Shown here: one piece after another, positions 54,936-64,000 of the stretch
How positions within the stretch are numbered: position 1 is the first letter of the stretch
Layout of the letters: every line of letters starts with the position of its first letter
From: Harmothoe impar
Lineage: Eukaryota > Annelida > Polychaeta > Phyllodocida > Polynoidae
Direction of reading: 5' to 3'
Assembly (NCBI GenBank): GCA_947462335.1
Contig: OX381721.1
Span: 34,646,303-34,710,302 of the forward strand
DNA length: 64,000 nucleotides
Program-made: the position numbers and the translations under genes
Notes under the pieces: generated by a model
Seen by the model: only the letters and a program-made list of their open reading frames with translations
What the model was told of the DNA's origin: nothing
Database searches by the model: none

Positions 54936-55169
54936 AGGCCGGACTCCACTAGAACGACACTGCGAAACGTGGCGATCTTTTTATCCTTTGTTTTGCCTGG
55001 TTTCGCCTGGTTTCCGCTAGTTTTGCCTGGTGTCACATGGTTTTGCCTGAGATTCGCCCTGGGTGTCCCCATGAAGAGGGCGAAATGAAGCGAAATGTGC
55101 CAGAACACAACATTGTAATGATCGCCATGTTTCGCAGGTTAGTGTGTCGCCCTAGTGGAGTCCAGGCTT
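54936..55169. mobile_element. Inverted-repeat MITE with GGACTCCACTAG ends
   Basis: The left arm GGACTCCACTAGAACGACAC...CTGCGAAACGTGGCGAT pairs with ATCGCCATGTTTCGCAG...GTGTCGCCCTAGTGGAGTCC at the right, about 45 bp per arm. The interior has repeats of TTTCGCCTGGTTT/TTTTGCCTGGT. 234 bp. Confidence 0.65.
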
Positions 55170-56982
55170 TAGTACACCACCCACTAGTTTATGTAGTGGG
55201 CGGTTTGCATTGTAACCAGATTGGCCGTATACATTGAATAACAAAACCAGAGACAGATTGCTCCAGTTTCCACCACTTGATTAGTCTGACGTCTATTGAT
55301 GTGCGTGTGACAGGTCATATTCAACAGTGAACCATACAAGGGGGGGGGCTGAAGATGTTGGGCCCTCCAACACAATTGTCAAGACATGTCATATTATACA
55401 CATAATTTCCAATTCGTACCTTTCCCGCACAAGGAAAAGTGGGTGCAAATTAGAACTAAAGGGGCCTCAAAGGGGCCTTTTCCATACAATCTAATATAAG
55501 TGTGTATATGATACATCATGCATAAAAACCGATACATAAAGTTGGTAGGAGTGGGGCCCCCTGGGCCCCCCAATGAAGATTTGCTTCCTACACCTCTGTG
55601 AAAATGCTCATATGATACACGAATGCAACCATTGTGAGTAGTCTGTCAAGAGTTGTATGTAAACATTAAAGGGAGAACATCCGATGTGTGGGACAAAAAT
55701 AATTGCCCTAATAATGAGTCAGGATGTTCCTAAATATCATACTTAACTTCCTATCTACTCAATTCCCCCTCATTTCCACCGGTATTGCCCAAATTCGATT
55801 TTATTTCCTAAAATATGGTCATTTTGAATAAAATCATGCACAATTTTAATGCCCCATAGTAAAAACACAAAGAAAGACCATGGCTGGACCCTGTATGAAC
55901 CACTTTCTGAGCTGCTACTGACCATGGATACAATTTTAATGTCCCCCCAAACCATAACTAATATACTTTTACAGCATTTGGAACACATTTATGTAGGATT
56001 TGGAAATATATATACCCACTTTAATAGTGACGACAAGGGGTAATGGCATAGCCAACTGTTCAGATTAAGTTCTTATTATTTGATCAATTGAATGAAACTG
56101 GGTGAATGAACTAATTAGTACCAACGTCATGATTTACAATATGAATACCCATAATGGCACACTCAGATACACAATCAGATCGTGACATGTACGGACCCTA
56201 ACCTTTGCTTTATACACGTATCAATGAACAATAAATGCCTATCTATAGAACAGCAAGATGGGAGAACAAAAGAAACTGCCTGTCTGTTAAACACATACAA
56301 ATCAATCACTGGGTATAAGTCAGAAATGGATACATGTAAGTAGCTGCATAAAAGTTATAAGCATTGGACAATGGTAATAATCCTGGGCTTTTGGCAGCAA
56401 ATCTGTCCTCCAGGGGGTGGGTATCCTGAATTTAGCTTTAAAAAGATTATCCTCGGCTGGCACATTCAATCACCCTTGGCCTTGGCTTAAAACACATAAA
56501 CAGTGACTAGCTCAATCACACCGTATCTACTACATATTGAATAATTGTATTCACATCAGGTCATATATTATTTACTGAAACGTGTGTAAAGCAAATGGTT
56601 CCGGTCAGCCCAATTGGAAACACTTCAAGTATTTCATCATTTATTGTCAGGTCTGTTTTGGGTAGTGAGTTTGAATTTGATAATTTTTTGTTTGGCAAGA
56701 ATTATCTTTACAAGTAAAGTCTCTCAAATAAATGCCATTGTCGCTTATAAAAAAGCTTCCCAATTCTAGATGTAACCAGACATAGACCAGCAAACAATAA
56801 TATACAGCGGTATCATTAAAACAACTAGGATCGGACAGGGATCACCATTATGCATTGTCTTTCATAACAACATCACCACCAACTGGTGTTAAACATGAAG
56901 TATTGCATGTTACCGATGTTAGTATTCATATGTACTAACAATGCTATTATATCATTGCTGTACAGCCCTAGGCACACATAGC
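55170..56982. other. No gene recognised; includes repeat 55750-55945
   Basis: AT-rich. The 55750-55945 segment (minus strand) is the counterpart of 38040-38235. Remaining frames are short and without homology that I can see. Confidence 0.5.
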
Positions 56983-57207
56983 TGTGCCTCTACATGGGTA
57001 CCCACAATTTTGAAAATGTCGCCGTGTCGATTTTTAGCCAAAGGGCCATGTCATCGTGTCGATTTTTAGACCATATAGAACATACTAGGGCCTTATAAAA
57101 ACAGCCGTATCCATCGATTTTTAAAAGGGCCGTGTTGCCCGTGTCGACTTTTAAAAGGGCCGTGTCGCCGTGCTGCCGTGTTGAATTTTACCCCGTGTAG
57201 AGGCACA
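56983..57207. mobile_element. MITE with TGTGCCTCTACATGGG ends, copy 2
   Basis: Starts TGTGCCTCTACATGGGTA, ends CCCCGTGTAGAGGCACA. The interior is built from GTCGCCGTGTCGATTTTTA units, inverse to those in 34514-34739, so the copy is in the opposite orientation. Confidence 0.7.
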
Positions 57208-57567
57208 TAGCTGTACCCCATTAATTTACCTATTGGGGTCACCCTACAAGAATGTGAAATACATTCTACACATGTTGACAATTCATAGGGATGCACATGA
57301 CAAATAGATAAAATGCAATGCAGAAAATAGTAGGCCTGCCATAGTGAAATAATATTTACCTCTAGACAGCATTTAAGTGAGTTTATAACCGTCCCTGCCA
57401 TTTAACTAGAAATTCTTGATTCCCTTTAATACAAGGTCAGCCCTACATTTTGTTACATTTTACCTTCAATTTAACACTAGCATCACCTCTCAGTTTATAA
57501 ATAGATATAGCTATGTAATATAAATGTTTAACGCTGATCAGGCTATTATATAGAAAGGAAGATTATG

Positions 57568-57780
57568 ATGGTAGAAGCCGTGGCTTGTACGCGAATCAGA
57601 TCGCCAGTGCGGCTTATAGAATTGGCCCAGAGTCGGGGTGCGGCTTTTACACGAGTTTGGGCTAATATAATACAGTATAAAAATCACCATATTCAGATCG
57701 CCAGTGCGGCTTATAGGGTCGGCCTAAAGGCGGGGTGCGGCTTGTTTGCCAGTTAGGCTTGTACGCAAGGTTTTACAGTA
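57568..57780. repeat. Family I repeat, copy 2
   Basis: Two tandem sub-blocks with CAGATCGCCAGTGCGGCTTA (57598 and 57694), GGGGTGCGGCTT after each, and a right end GCAAGGTTTTACAGTA that matches the end at 32401. Confidence 0.55.
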
Positions 57781-60283
57781 CATCTACTCAACTTCATCCT
57801 CACATTAGGGCGTTTACTCCCTAAAGGAATATGCATCGCACATAAACCCATTTCCCCTTTATGGATAGATAAATATGTCTGGAATTTAAAGCAAAAAAAA
57901 CGGAATATTGATATCTGCCATAGATTTGGTATGATATGACTAAATGTAAAGCAAGGCTGGTGGTTTTGCTGGAAAATATTCCTATACTACAGAGGGTGAG
58001 GAGGTGGTCGTTTTTGGACAGAGTGCTAAGTGCCAATTGAGAGCCAGACTGAGTAGCATGCCTCAGTGATCACCACTGCAGCAGGTAGGAATTCAGTCCA
58101 ATAGTACTGTATAGGTCTAGATATATGCCTACATATCCTAATTTCCTTTGATAACTACTGGTAAAACAATCTAACATGCAATACATTTTTAAAAGCCAGA
58201 TAATTGAGGATCAAAATGTGCTATGCTACTAGAAAAAAAAAAAGGTGAGGAAGGCAAAATAGGGGACTTATCCAGTGTTTTAGAGGTGTTAAACAAGGGA
58301 ATTTTCAAAGGCACTTCTAAGCAACTCAAGAAGACTAACAAAATATTACCTAAGGTATATATATAGAACTATAGAATTAAATGGAATTTTCACATATTAA
58401 TACGAAAAAATAAGGCATTCGTCAATGTTTCAGCCCAAATTGTGCTAGATTTAACATTTTCTGTAATTTCCCTCAATTTTCCATTAATTCATATATTGGA
58501 ACACATTATGAATGCACTGAAAACTATATGGGAGAAAAAGTAATCAAGGGTGATTACTTTTTGTAATCACGGTGATTGTGACACAAGTGATTACTTGGTA
58601 ATCACTAGAGTAATCATATGTGATGACCCCGGGTCATCACTGTGATTACTTTTTGAAAAATCACCAATGAGTAATTTCATATAATTTATTTTTCGGTACA
58701 AGATATTCATCCCTAATAAGTTTATAATCACCCCCTCGTCTTGTCATCATATTCTAATTGAGAGCACTTCTAGCCCTCAGAGCAAGCCTAATAAGGCATG
58801 TGTGAATACAGTAACCAGTAGCCTATTCATACATTAGCAGATATGGTTTTAGGCACAAAAAAGGTGTCCATGTGTACACATGTGCGTGCTCTTGATAATT
58901 TTGCTAAAAACTTACTTGTAAACAACTTGAGTTCCTTGAGTGCCAACATTCTTCATATATATCATTTTATAAGTTTCCATGATTAGAGTTATCATAGATG
59001 TAAATCCATAAATGGCCTGGAGTAGGAACTGCATGTCCCATTAATGTCTAGTAGGGCTCCCTAGTGGCAAATATTCTAATCAGGATGATGACTTTGGGTC
59101 ATCACGGTGATGACCTTAACTAATTAACTGGCTATGATTACCCTAACTAATCAATAGTGATTAGTTTTAGATCTGCCTAAGTTTTAAGTGTGCCATAGGC
59201 ATAAATAGCCATAGCAAAATCCTACTTTTTAGCCCTCATTTGAATCATGTGCAATTTGCACAATATGAAATCAATTTGTAAAACAAATTTGTCATGTCAC
59301 CTTCAGACCAGAGGGGGTTCTCTAATTTGGGCCCTTTACATTGTAATCAGATAGTGCAGAAGTCCCAATTTTTTGATTTACGTAAAAAATACATTTATTT
59401 AGTTTCAAGTTCTCACTTCAAAAAGTAGTAGAAATTTTTCTTTTAATCAGAATTTAACATTTTTTACATATGATTAATCCCCAATGTGTCCTCTAAACAT
59501 CTAAGATGCCACAACCTCAAAATAAACAAAAAGTTGTCTGTAATGTCCATATCGCCAAATCGAACACACCATTTATTGGAACTTCTGGTAATATTTATCC
59601 AGATATATATCCTGATATATACCATCCACCTATCTCAAGCCACATAGAAGTGAATCTAGTCATGATCAGCATTAAAAGAGCTTTACAGTGGTATTTTTGG
59701 TTACTCTCTACTCTGTATACTTCTCTCACAATATCAATATTAAAGAATTAGACAGAAAATTACTAGTTTTCAGGTCCCCAATATGCCTTCCTAACCTCTA
59801 ATTGATTACATTGATTTTATATGTAGATCTGAGCATCACAATTCTGTGCTTGATTAGCAGGCACACTTTAAATTATGATAGAAATTAGTAGCTTGGCCAC
59901 ACATGTAGAGCAAATTGTTTTCTATATCTCCAATACATTAGATTCATTCATTTTATTGCCATCTAGAACGGAAATAGCGAGAGCTAAGATGTGCCTAGCT
60001 AAGAAACTATCACATTTAGGCTCACACAGGGCAGTAAGCACCTGTATGTAGATTCTCCTAATTAATACATTACCCTGCTGTTAGAAATATTTATTTATCT
60101 AGTCCTTACATGAGATTAAACTATAGGGTCTTGGCTACAGGACAGTGTGATCACATAGCTGAAATTCCATCTAAGTCCCACTATCATGCCAAAATACATG
60201 GCAAGGCACAGAAACGGCCCTTTTCCCGGCTATGAGTAGTGGAGGTAAACACCCTATAGCATGACAGTTCTGACGTTCATCCA
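57781..60283. other. No gene recognised; GTGATTACT-rich patch at 58535-58675
   Basis: AT-rich. At 58535-58675 GTGATTAC and GTAATCAC alternate at least seven times around a GATGACCCCGGGTCATC palindrome (58622-58638). A looser version (GGGTCATCACGGTGATGACC) is at 59096-59115. Confidence 0.45.
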
Positions 60284-60588
60284 TTCTTTGCGAAAACAGG
60301 CAGGACAGTGGTAATGTTCTCCTAAATTAGCACTGGTCCAGCAGATTGACAAGTGTAGCAGGACCGAATGTCCTCCAACCTGTTGGGCTTTTCTGAACTA
60401 AACTAGTTTAGTTGTTCTCTGAACCTAAAATATAAATAAAATGTATTTTCAATGGACAAACTTAAAGCAAATAAATTATCAGGAATATGTGGCTAAACGG
60501 TCCTTCAAAAATGTAGCCCGTCCTGCAACATTGAAAATTTGCAGGACCGAATGTCCTGTGGGATGGAAAAGTTATTGCAAAGACTGTA
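60284..60588. mobile_element. Family F MITE, copy 3 (reverse orientation)
   Basis: TCTTTGCGAAAACAGGCAGG at the left and TTATTGCAAAGACTG at the right, with TTTGCAGGACCGAATGTCCT near the right end. Inverse order to 12671-13014. Confidence 0.6.
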
Positions 60589-60741
60589 ATCATCCCTCCC
60601 ACGACCACAGCTCTGGGCGTTAGGGCTATTGATGTACAGAATCCCTCAGCAGGTTTAACCCTGTTTAAAAGGGCCGCAGCGTGCTTTAATGTGCTATTAT
60701 GGCATTTATCACTACGATGATGGTGCATGACTGACAACCAT

Positions 60742-60866
60742 CACAGAGAAAAGAAAAGGGAGTCCGGGTTGCCTCCAGAATGACTCTGCTCTTTAGGTGA
60801 GCGCAGGTCGCCTAATGAAGTCTAGGTGACTCTCGGGTTGACATAAGGAGGCACCTGGGAGAATTG
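60742..60866. mobile_element. Family A MITE, left half only
   Basis: CACAGAGAAAAGAAAAGGGA and the left-arm blocks are present to about GGCACCTGGGAGA; the right arm is absent. Confidence 0.6.
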
Positions 60867-61156
60867 CTGCGTTTTTGCGAGCAGGGACGAGCGCGAATGT
60901 ACAAGTCTTCTGTCTGCGAGAATGAGCACTGTATACATATGCACAAGCTAGTCATAGACATCTGAAACCATTAGGAGTGTATGGCTATTTTCAAGTGAGC
61001 TTGCATGCATGCATTTATGCATTTTGGTATGTGGCTGCTAGTGACTGGGTGTTGCTTCTACCCCACCTTATTACTAAACTTATCATTTTGAGTCTGGAGA
61101 GTTGGGAGGCGTGGGAGGACTGTGGGCGAGGTATAGCCCTTTATAGGCAGTATATA

Positions 61157-61420
61157 CACTCAAAAAATAAACTTGTCTCCAGACTCTTCAAAGTGACGGT
61201 CATAAAATAAACGAGTCAAAAACTTGTCTAAGTGACAAGGAAGCAGGTCTTCTAGCTGGAGATAGAAGACCCACTTGGCATGTGCCAGCCCAAAACCCAA
61301 CATTTGCCAGCTCCAGATTCAATTTGTGCGATATTAACCTGATAGGTTAGACAACTTTTGACTCATTCGTTTTATGATAGTCACTTCAACGAGTCTGGAG
61401 ACAAGTTTACTTTTACAGTG
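61157..61420. mobile_element. Family G inverted-repeat MITE, copy 2
   Basis: Ends CACTCAAAAAATAAACTTGT and ACAAGTTTACTTTTACAGTG. Arms of about 70 bp include CCAGACTCTTC and ACGAGTCAAAAACTTGTCTA. 264 bp. Confidence 0.7.
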
Positions 61421-61499
61421 AAGTGTCTTAATAGCCTATTCCCTCTTGTCATCGTTTTGTGGGGTTGATACACTCATAGCATTGAGATGTGTAGCGTTG

Positions 61500-61625
61500 G
61501 GCAGGCGTACAATGCTGGTTATAGGCGTACAATGCCGTTTATAGGCGTACAATGCCGTTTATAGGCGTGCAATGCCGTTTATAGGCGTACAATGCCGTTT
61601 ATAGGCGTACAATTCCGATTATAGG
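61500..61625. repeat. 20-bp minisatellite, 6 units
   Basis: GGCGTACAATGCCGTTTATA repeated about six times with few changes. Confidence 0.85.
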
Positions 61626-61795
61626 CTATGCCAAATTTATGATAGAATTAATAAAAACCAGGGAAACTCCAGATGGAATTGGAGGGACGTATGGGGCTAA
61701 AGAATGGAAGAGATGAATATCTAGGTCTATTGATATTGTACTATTTCGAATTTGTGCCAATAAAGTCAACACTGTAGAAATAGTGAAGCATTTAA

Positions 61796-62022
61796 GAACT
61801 GGTGTCACTAAAAGATGAATTTGTCGATATGGTGCACCAATACAACACCGTTGAGTTCGCCGGGGCTGCATTGGTGCATTATCACGACCCTTTGGGAATG
61901 TCTCAACCCCGTAGGGTTGGAATGATGCGGCATAGATGAGTTACTCACCAGGGCTTCATTCATGCATCATGATCGCCAAGGGCATGATGCATTAATGCAT
62001 GATGCCCTCCTTAAAGGGTTAA
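61796..62022. mobile_element. Family C MITE, left end eroded
   Basis: The right end CCCTCCTTAAAGGG-TTAA (62019-62022) and internal TTCATGCATCATGATCGCCA are preserved; the left terminus is not. Confidence 0.55.
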
Positions 62023-62068
62023 ATCCAAACCCACCAACACTGCAATTTACAGGGGAACATCTTTGGCG

Positions 62069-62374
62069 GCGGTGTCTCATGCGATCGGGCCAATTGAAAC
62101 GTCTTTGACTGGCTGCCAGCTTTGACCGGGTGATGTCTTTGACCGGCTGCCAGCTATGACCGGCTGATATAAAACGGTTTATTTAGGGCAGGCAAAGCCA
62201 TATATGAAGATACAACCACTGCCATTTTCTTTATTTTATCACTTACATGTCAAAGAAGAAATTTATTTTTCTTAAATACTTCTTTTTTATGGTGGCCTGT
62301 CAAAGCCGGCAACCAGTCAAAGCTGGCACCCGGTCAAAGACGATTCAATTGGCCAGATCTCATGAGACACAGCC
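62069..62374. mobile_element. Family D foldback element, copy 3
   Basis: Left end GCGGTGTCTCATGCGATC, right end GATCTCATGAGACACAGCC, with GGCCAATTGAAACGTCTTTG and its inverse inside. It holds a few TTTGACCGGCTGCCAGC units in place of the long 17-bp arrays. Confidence 0.65.
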
Positions 62375-62510
62375 TGGCAGTGATACTATAAATTCTCGAG
62401 TCAAACAAACCTAATTTTAAGACAATTATTTTCTTTAATCAATTAACCTTTAACCCTGTAAGAGCCTCACCAGAGTGGAAATGTTTTCCTTTTAAAATTT
62501 ATGTTCTTAC

Positions 62511-62744
62511 CATAGTACAAACAATCGGAGCTATCTGATTTGGGAATGTAGCAAAATGCGGTATTGAAAGGTCATATCCATCATCACCAATTGTTTGCAG
62601 AAACCCATTTTCTTCCATCGTTCTAACAAGCTTTTGTACTAAAGGAAAGAAATCCATGGAAAACATTACAGCGCAGTGTCGGTAAGTTGTATGTATTGAA
62701 GCATCTACTACACCCGCTAATAGACATTTCGCCCCCAGTCCTGA
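62511..62744 (-). CDS. Possible internal exon of a host gene (unidentified)
   Basis: The minus-strand frame encodes about 78 residues with balanced composition, including GAKCLLAGVVDASIHTTYRH, MFSMDFFPLVQKLVRTMEEN and DGYDLSIPHFATFP, and runs into ATG|GTAAGA, a good splice donor (62511/62510). The 5' limit could be AAG| at 62744 or CAG| at 62740, but the pyrimidine tract is poor. A TAA lies just upstream of the first ATG, so it is not simply an open frame start. I do not recognise the family; chance remains possible. Confidence 0.35.
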
Positions 62745-62819
62745 CTTGAATGCCATACATTACTTACATACCTTCCTCCTACTCCACGCTCTCCACTTTG
62801 TCTACCCCGACAAAATCCT

Positions 62820-63125
62820 TTAACCCTTTAAGGACAGATGTCGCTAAAAGATGAAATTTGTCGTCATGATGCACCAATGCAGCTCTGCTGAGTAACTTGC
62901 CAGTGCTGCATCGGTGCATCATGCCGACCCTATGGGAGTGTCTTAACCCTATAGGGTCGTCATGATGCTTGGATGCAGCACCGGCGAGTTACTCACCAAT
63001 GTATTCATGCATCATGACGACAAAGGGTATGATGCATGAATGCAGCCCTGGCGAGTAGACTAGCCAGGGCTGCATTCATGCATCATGACGACAAAGGATA
63101 TGATGCATTATTGCATTATGCCGTC
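62820..63125. mobile_element. Family C MITE with a 22-bp perfect central hairpin
   Basis: Left end TTAACCCTTTAAGGACAGATG (TTAA 62820-62823). The right end, GCCGTCCT, lacks TTAA. An internal perfect palindrome joins GCATGAATGCAGCCCTGGC (from about 63035) and GCCAGGGCTGCATTCATGC (to about 63081). Confidence 0.6.
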
Positions 63126-63525
63126 CTCTGCCGCTGTGCTGAGTCGCAGGAACCAAAAGATCATGCCGAACCTTCACGATGGTTGATACTATATGGGTGG
63201 GTTGATACTCACAAGTGCTTCATGCATCATGATCTTAACACTTTAAAGGCCCAGATCTCGGTACCCCTCCAGCAACAGTCAGAGTCGGGCCGGGACAGGC
63301 ACTCAGCCCTATTTACAAGGGCGCTGTGGGTAGCACAAAACGTTATGCTTTACTGTGCTTTACCCTTATAGTCATTATGTATTTGTAAATGCATCCCTGG
63401 TGATTCTACTCCGCAGGGTTGCATGCATGCGTCATTCTGCCCCTTTCAGCATGTATCAACCATATCATGGAATGCCACATCAACACGGCCTAAGCGGGCC
63501 AAATCACCATGGCTGCATCCATGCA

Positions 63526-63955
63526 TACCCAGTAAACCAAAAAAAAACATAATACAGCATTTTGTAACATCAAATAACGTTTTATCCTTAGCACTTCCAT
63601 AGCGGGCCAATGTGTATAGTAAAAGGGGCCCCCTGAAAGCCTAGATTTTGCGTTTGCATTGGAGACAATACGCTATGGCAGTGCGCCTCCAGAACGTACC
63701 GGCAGTCCTAAGGATATAACGTTTCTCTAAGACTCCTTACAATGGCATACCCAGTAAACGAATAACGTCATACACCATTTCATAACGCTATATAACGCTA
63801 TATGTCAACGTTTTTCTAAGACTCTTTAGTATGACATAACATATGTAAAGTTTAAAACATTATTTTGACGTAAAATAACGTTTGTTTGTTAGCTGGGTAA
63901 CGTTATATGAAGGTTTAAAACGTTATTTTTACGGGTTTTTTTGTTAGCTGGGTAG
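63526..63955. repeat. Repeat rich in AACGTTAT/ATAACGTT with CCAGTAAAC and TTAGCTGGG
   Basis: CCCAGTAAAC occurs at 63529 and 63750, and TTGTTAGCTGGGTA at about 63887 and 63942, in opposite sense. AACGTTAT and ATAACG motifs recur between them. Looks like one or two overlapping foldback elements; exact ends are unclear. Confidence 0.45.
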
Positions 63956-64000
63956 AGACAACAAAAGCCACGATGCATTAGAGAGTGCTGCTGCATGTAC

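Overview
The window is eukaryotic, almost certainly from an invertebrate animal genome. It is AT-rich and gene-poor, has GT-AG-type splice signals at two candidate exons, carries 3' ends of non-LTR retrotransposons, a long GATA microsatellite, and many short non-autonomous DNA transposons flanked by TA or TTAA. No bacterial operons or phage genes are visible. I cannot name the species from the sequence.

The one substantial coding unit is a 12.9 kb Ty3/gypsy-type LTR retrotransposon at 39034-51953 (+ strand). Its LTRs are 484 bp each and differ at three positions, with a 4-bp target duplication (ATAT). It carries a primer-binding site, a gag with a very long coiled-coil front half, a textbook -1 frameshift signal (GGGAAAT, 5-nt spacer, 9-bp hairpin), and a pol (protease, reverse transcriptase, RNase H, integrase). 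Downstream of pol, in the place where retroviruses keep env, is an uninterrupted 1072-codon ORF. This third ORF is preceded by what looks like its own CpG-rich promoter (NRF1-type motif, TATA box, no AUG in the leader). It encodes a predicted nuclear-type protein with two C2H2-like fingers and no signal peptide or membrane segment. Gag and pol are broken in this copy (one in-frame stop, one frameshift, a deletion in the integrase catalytic core), while the third ORF is intact.

The rest of the window is a mosaic of short inverted-repeat elements. Family A: TA-flanked, ends CACAG, about 250-290 bp, nearly palindromic (184, 645, 19807, 22050, 35040, 54558, 60742). A': same ends, different interior (52203). 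Family B: TA-flanked, CACTG ends (15781, 20456, 24801). Family C: TTAA-flanked, CCCTTTAAGGA ends, full of ATGCAT palindromes (6384, 11106, 11361, 23593, 24247, 61796, 62820 and fragments). Family D: foldback with a 17-bp minisatellite (3106, 15299, 62069). Further two- or three-copy families are listed individually. Two 13-bp satellite arrays (33167, 33870) resemble the family C interior.

Host genes: only two weak candidates are seen, a possible first coding exon with a CpG-rich promoter at 36276-36500 (-) and a possible internal exon at 62511-62744 (-). Most other open frames in the window lie within repeats or are chance.
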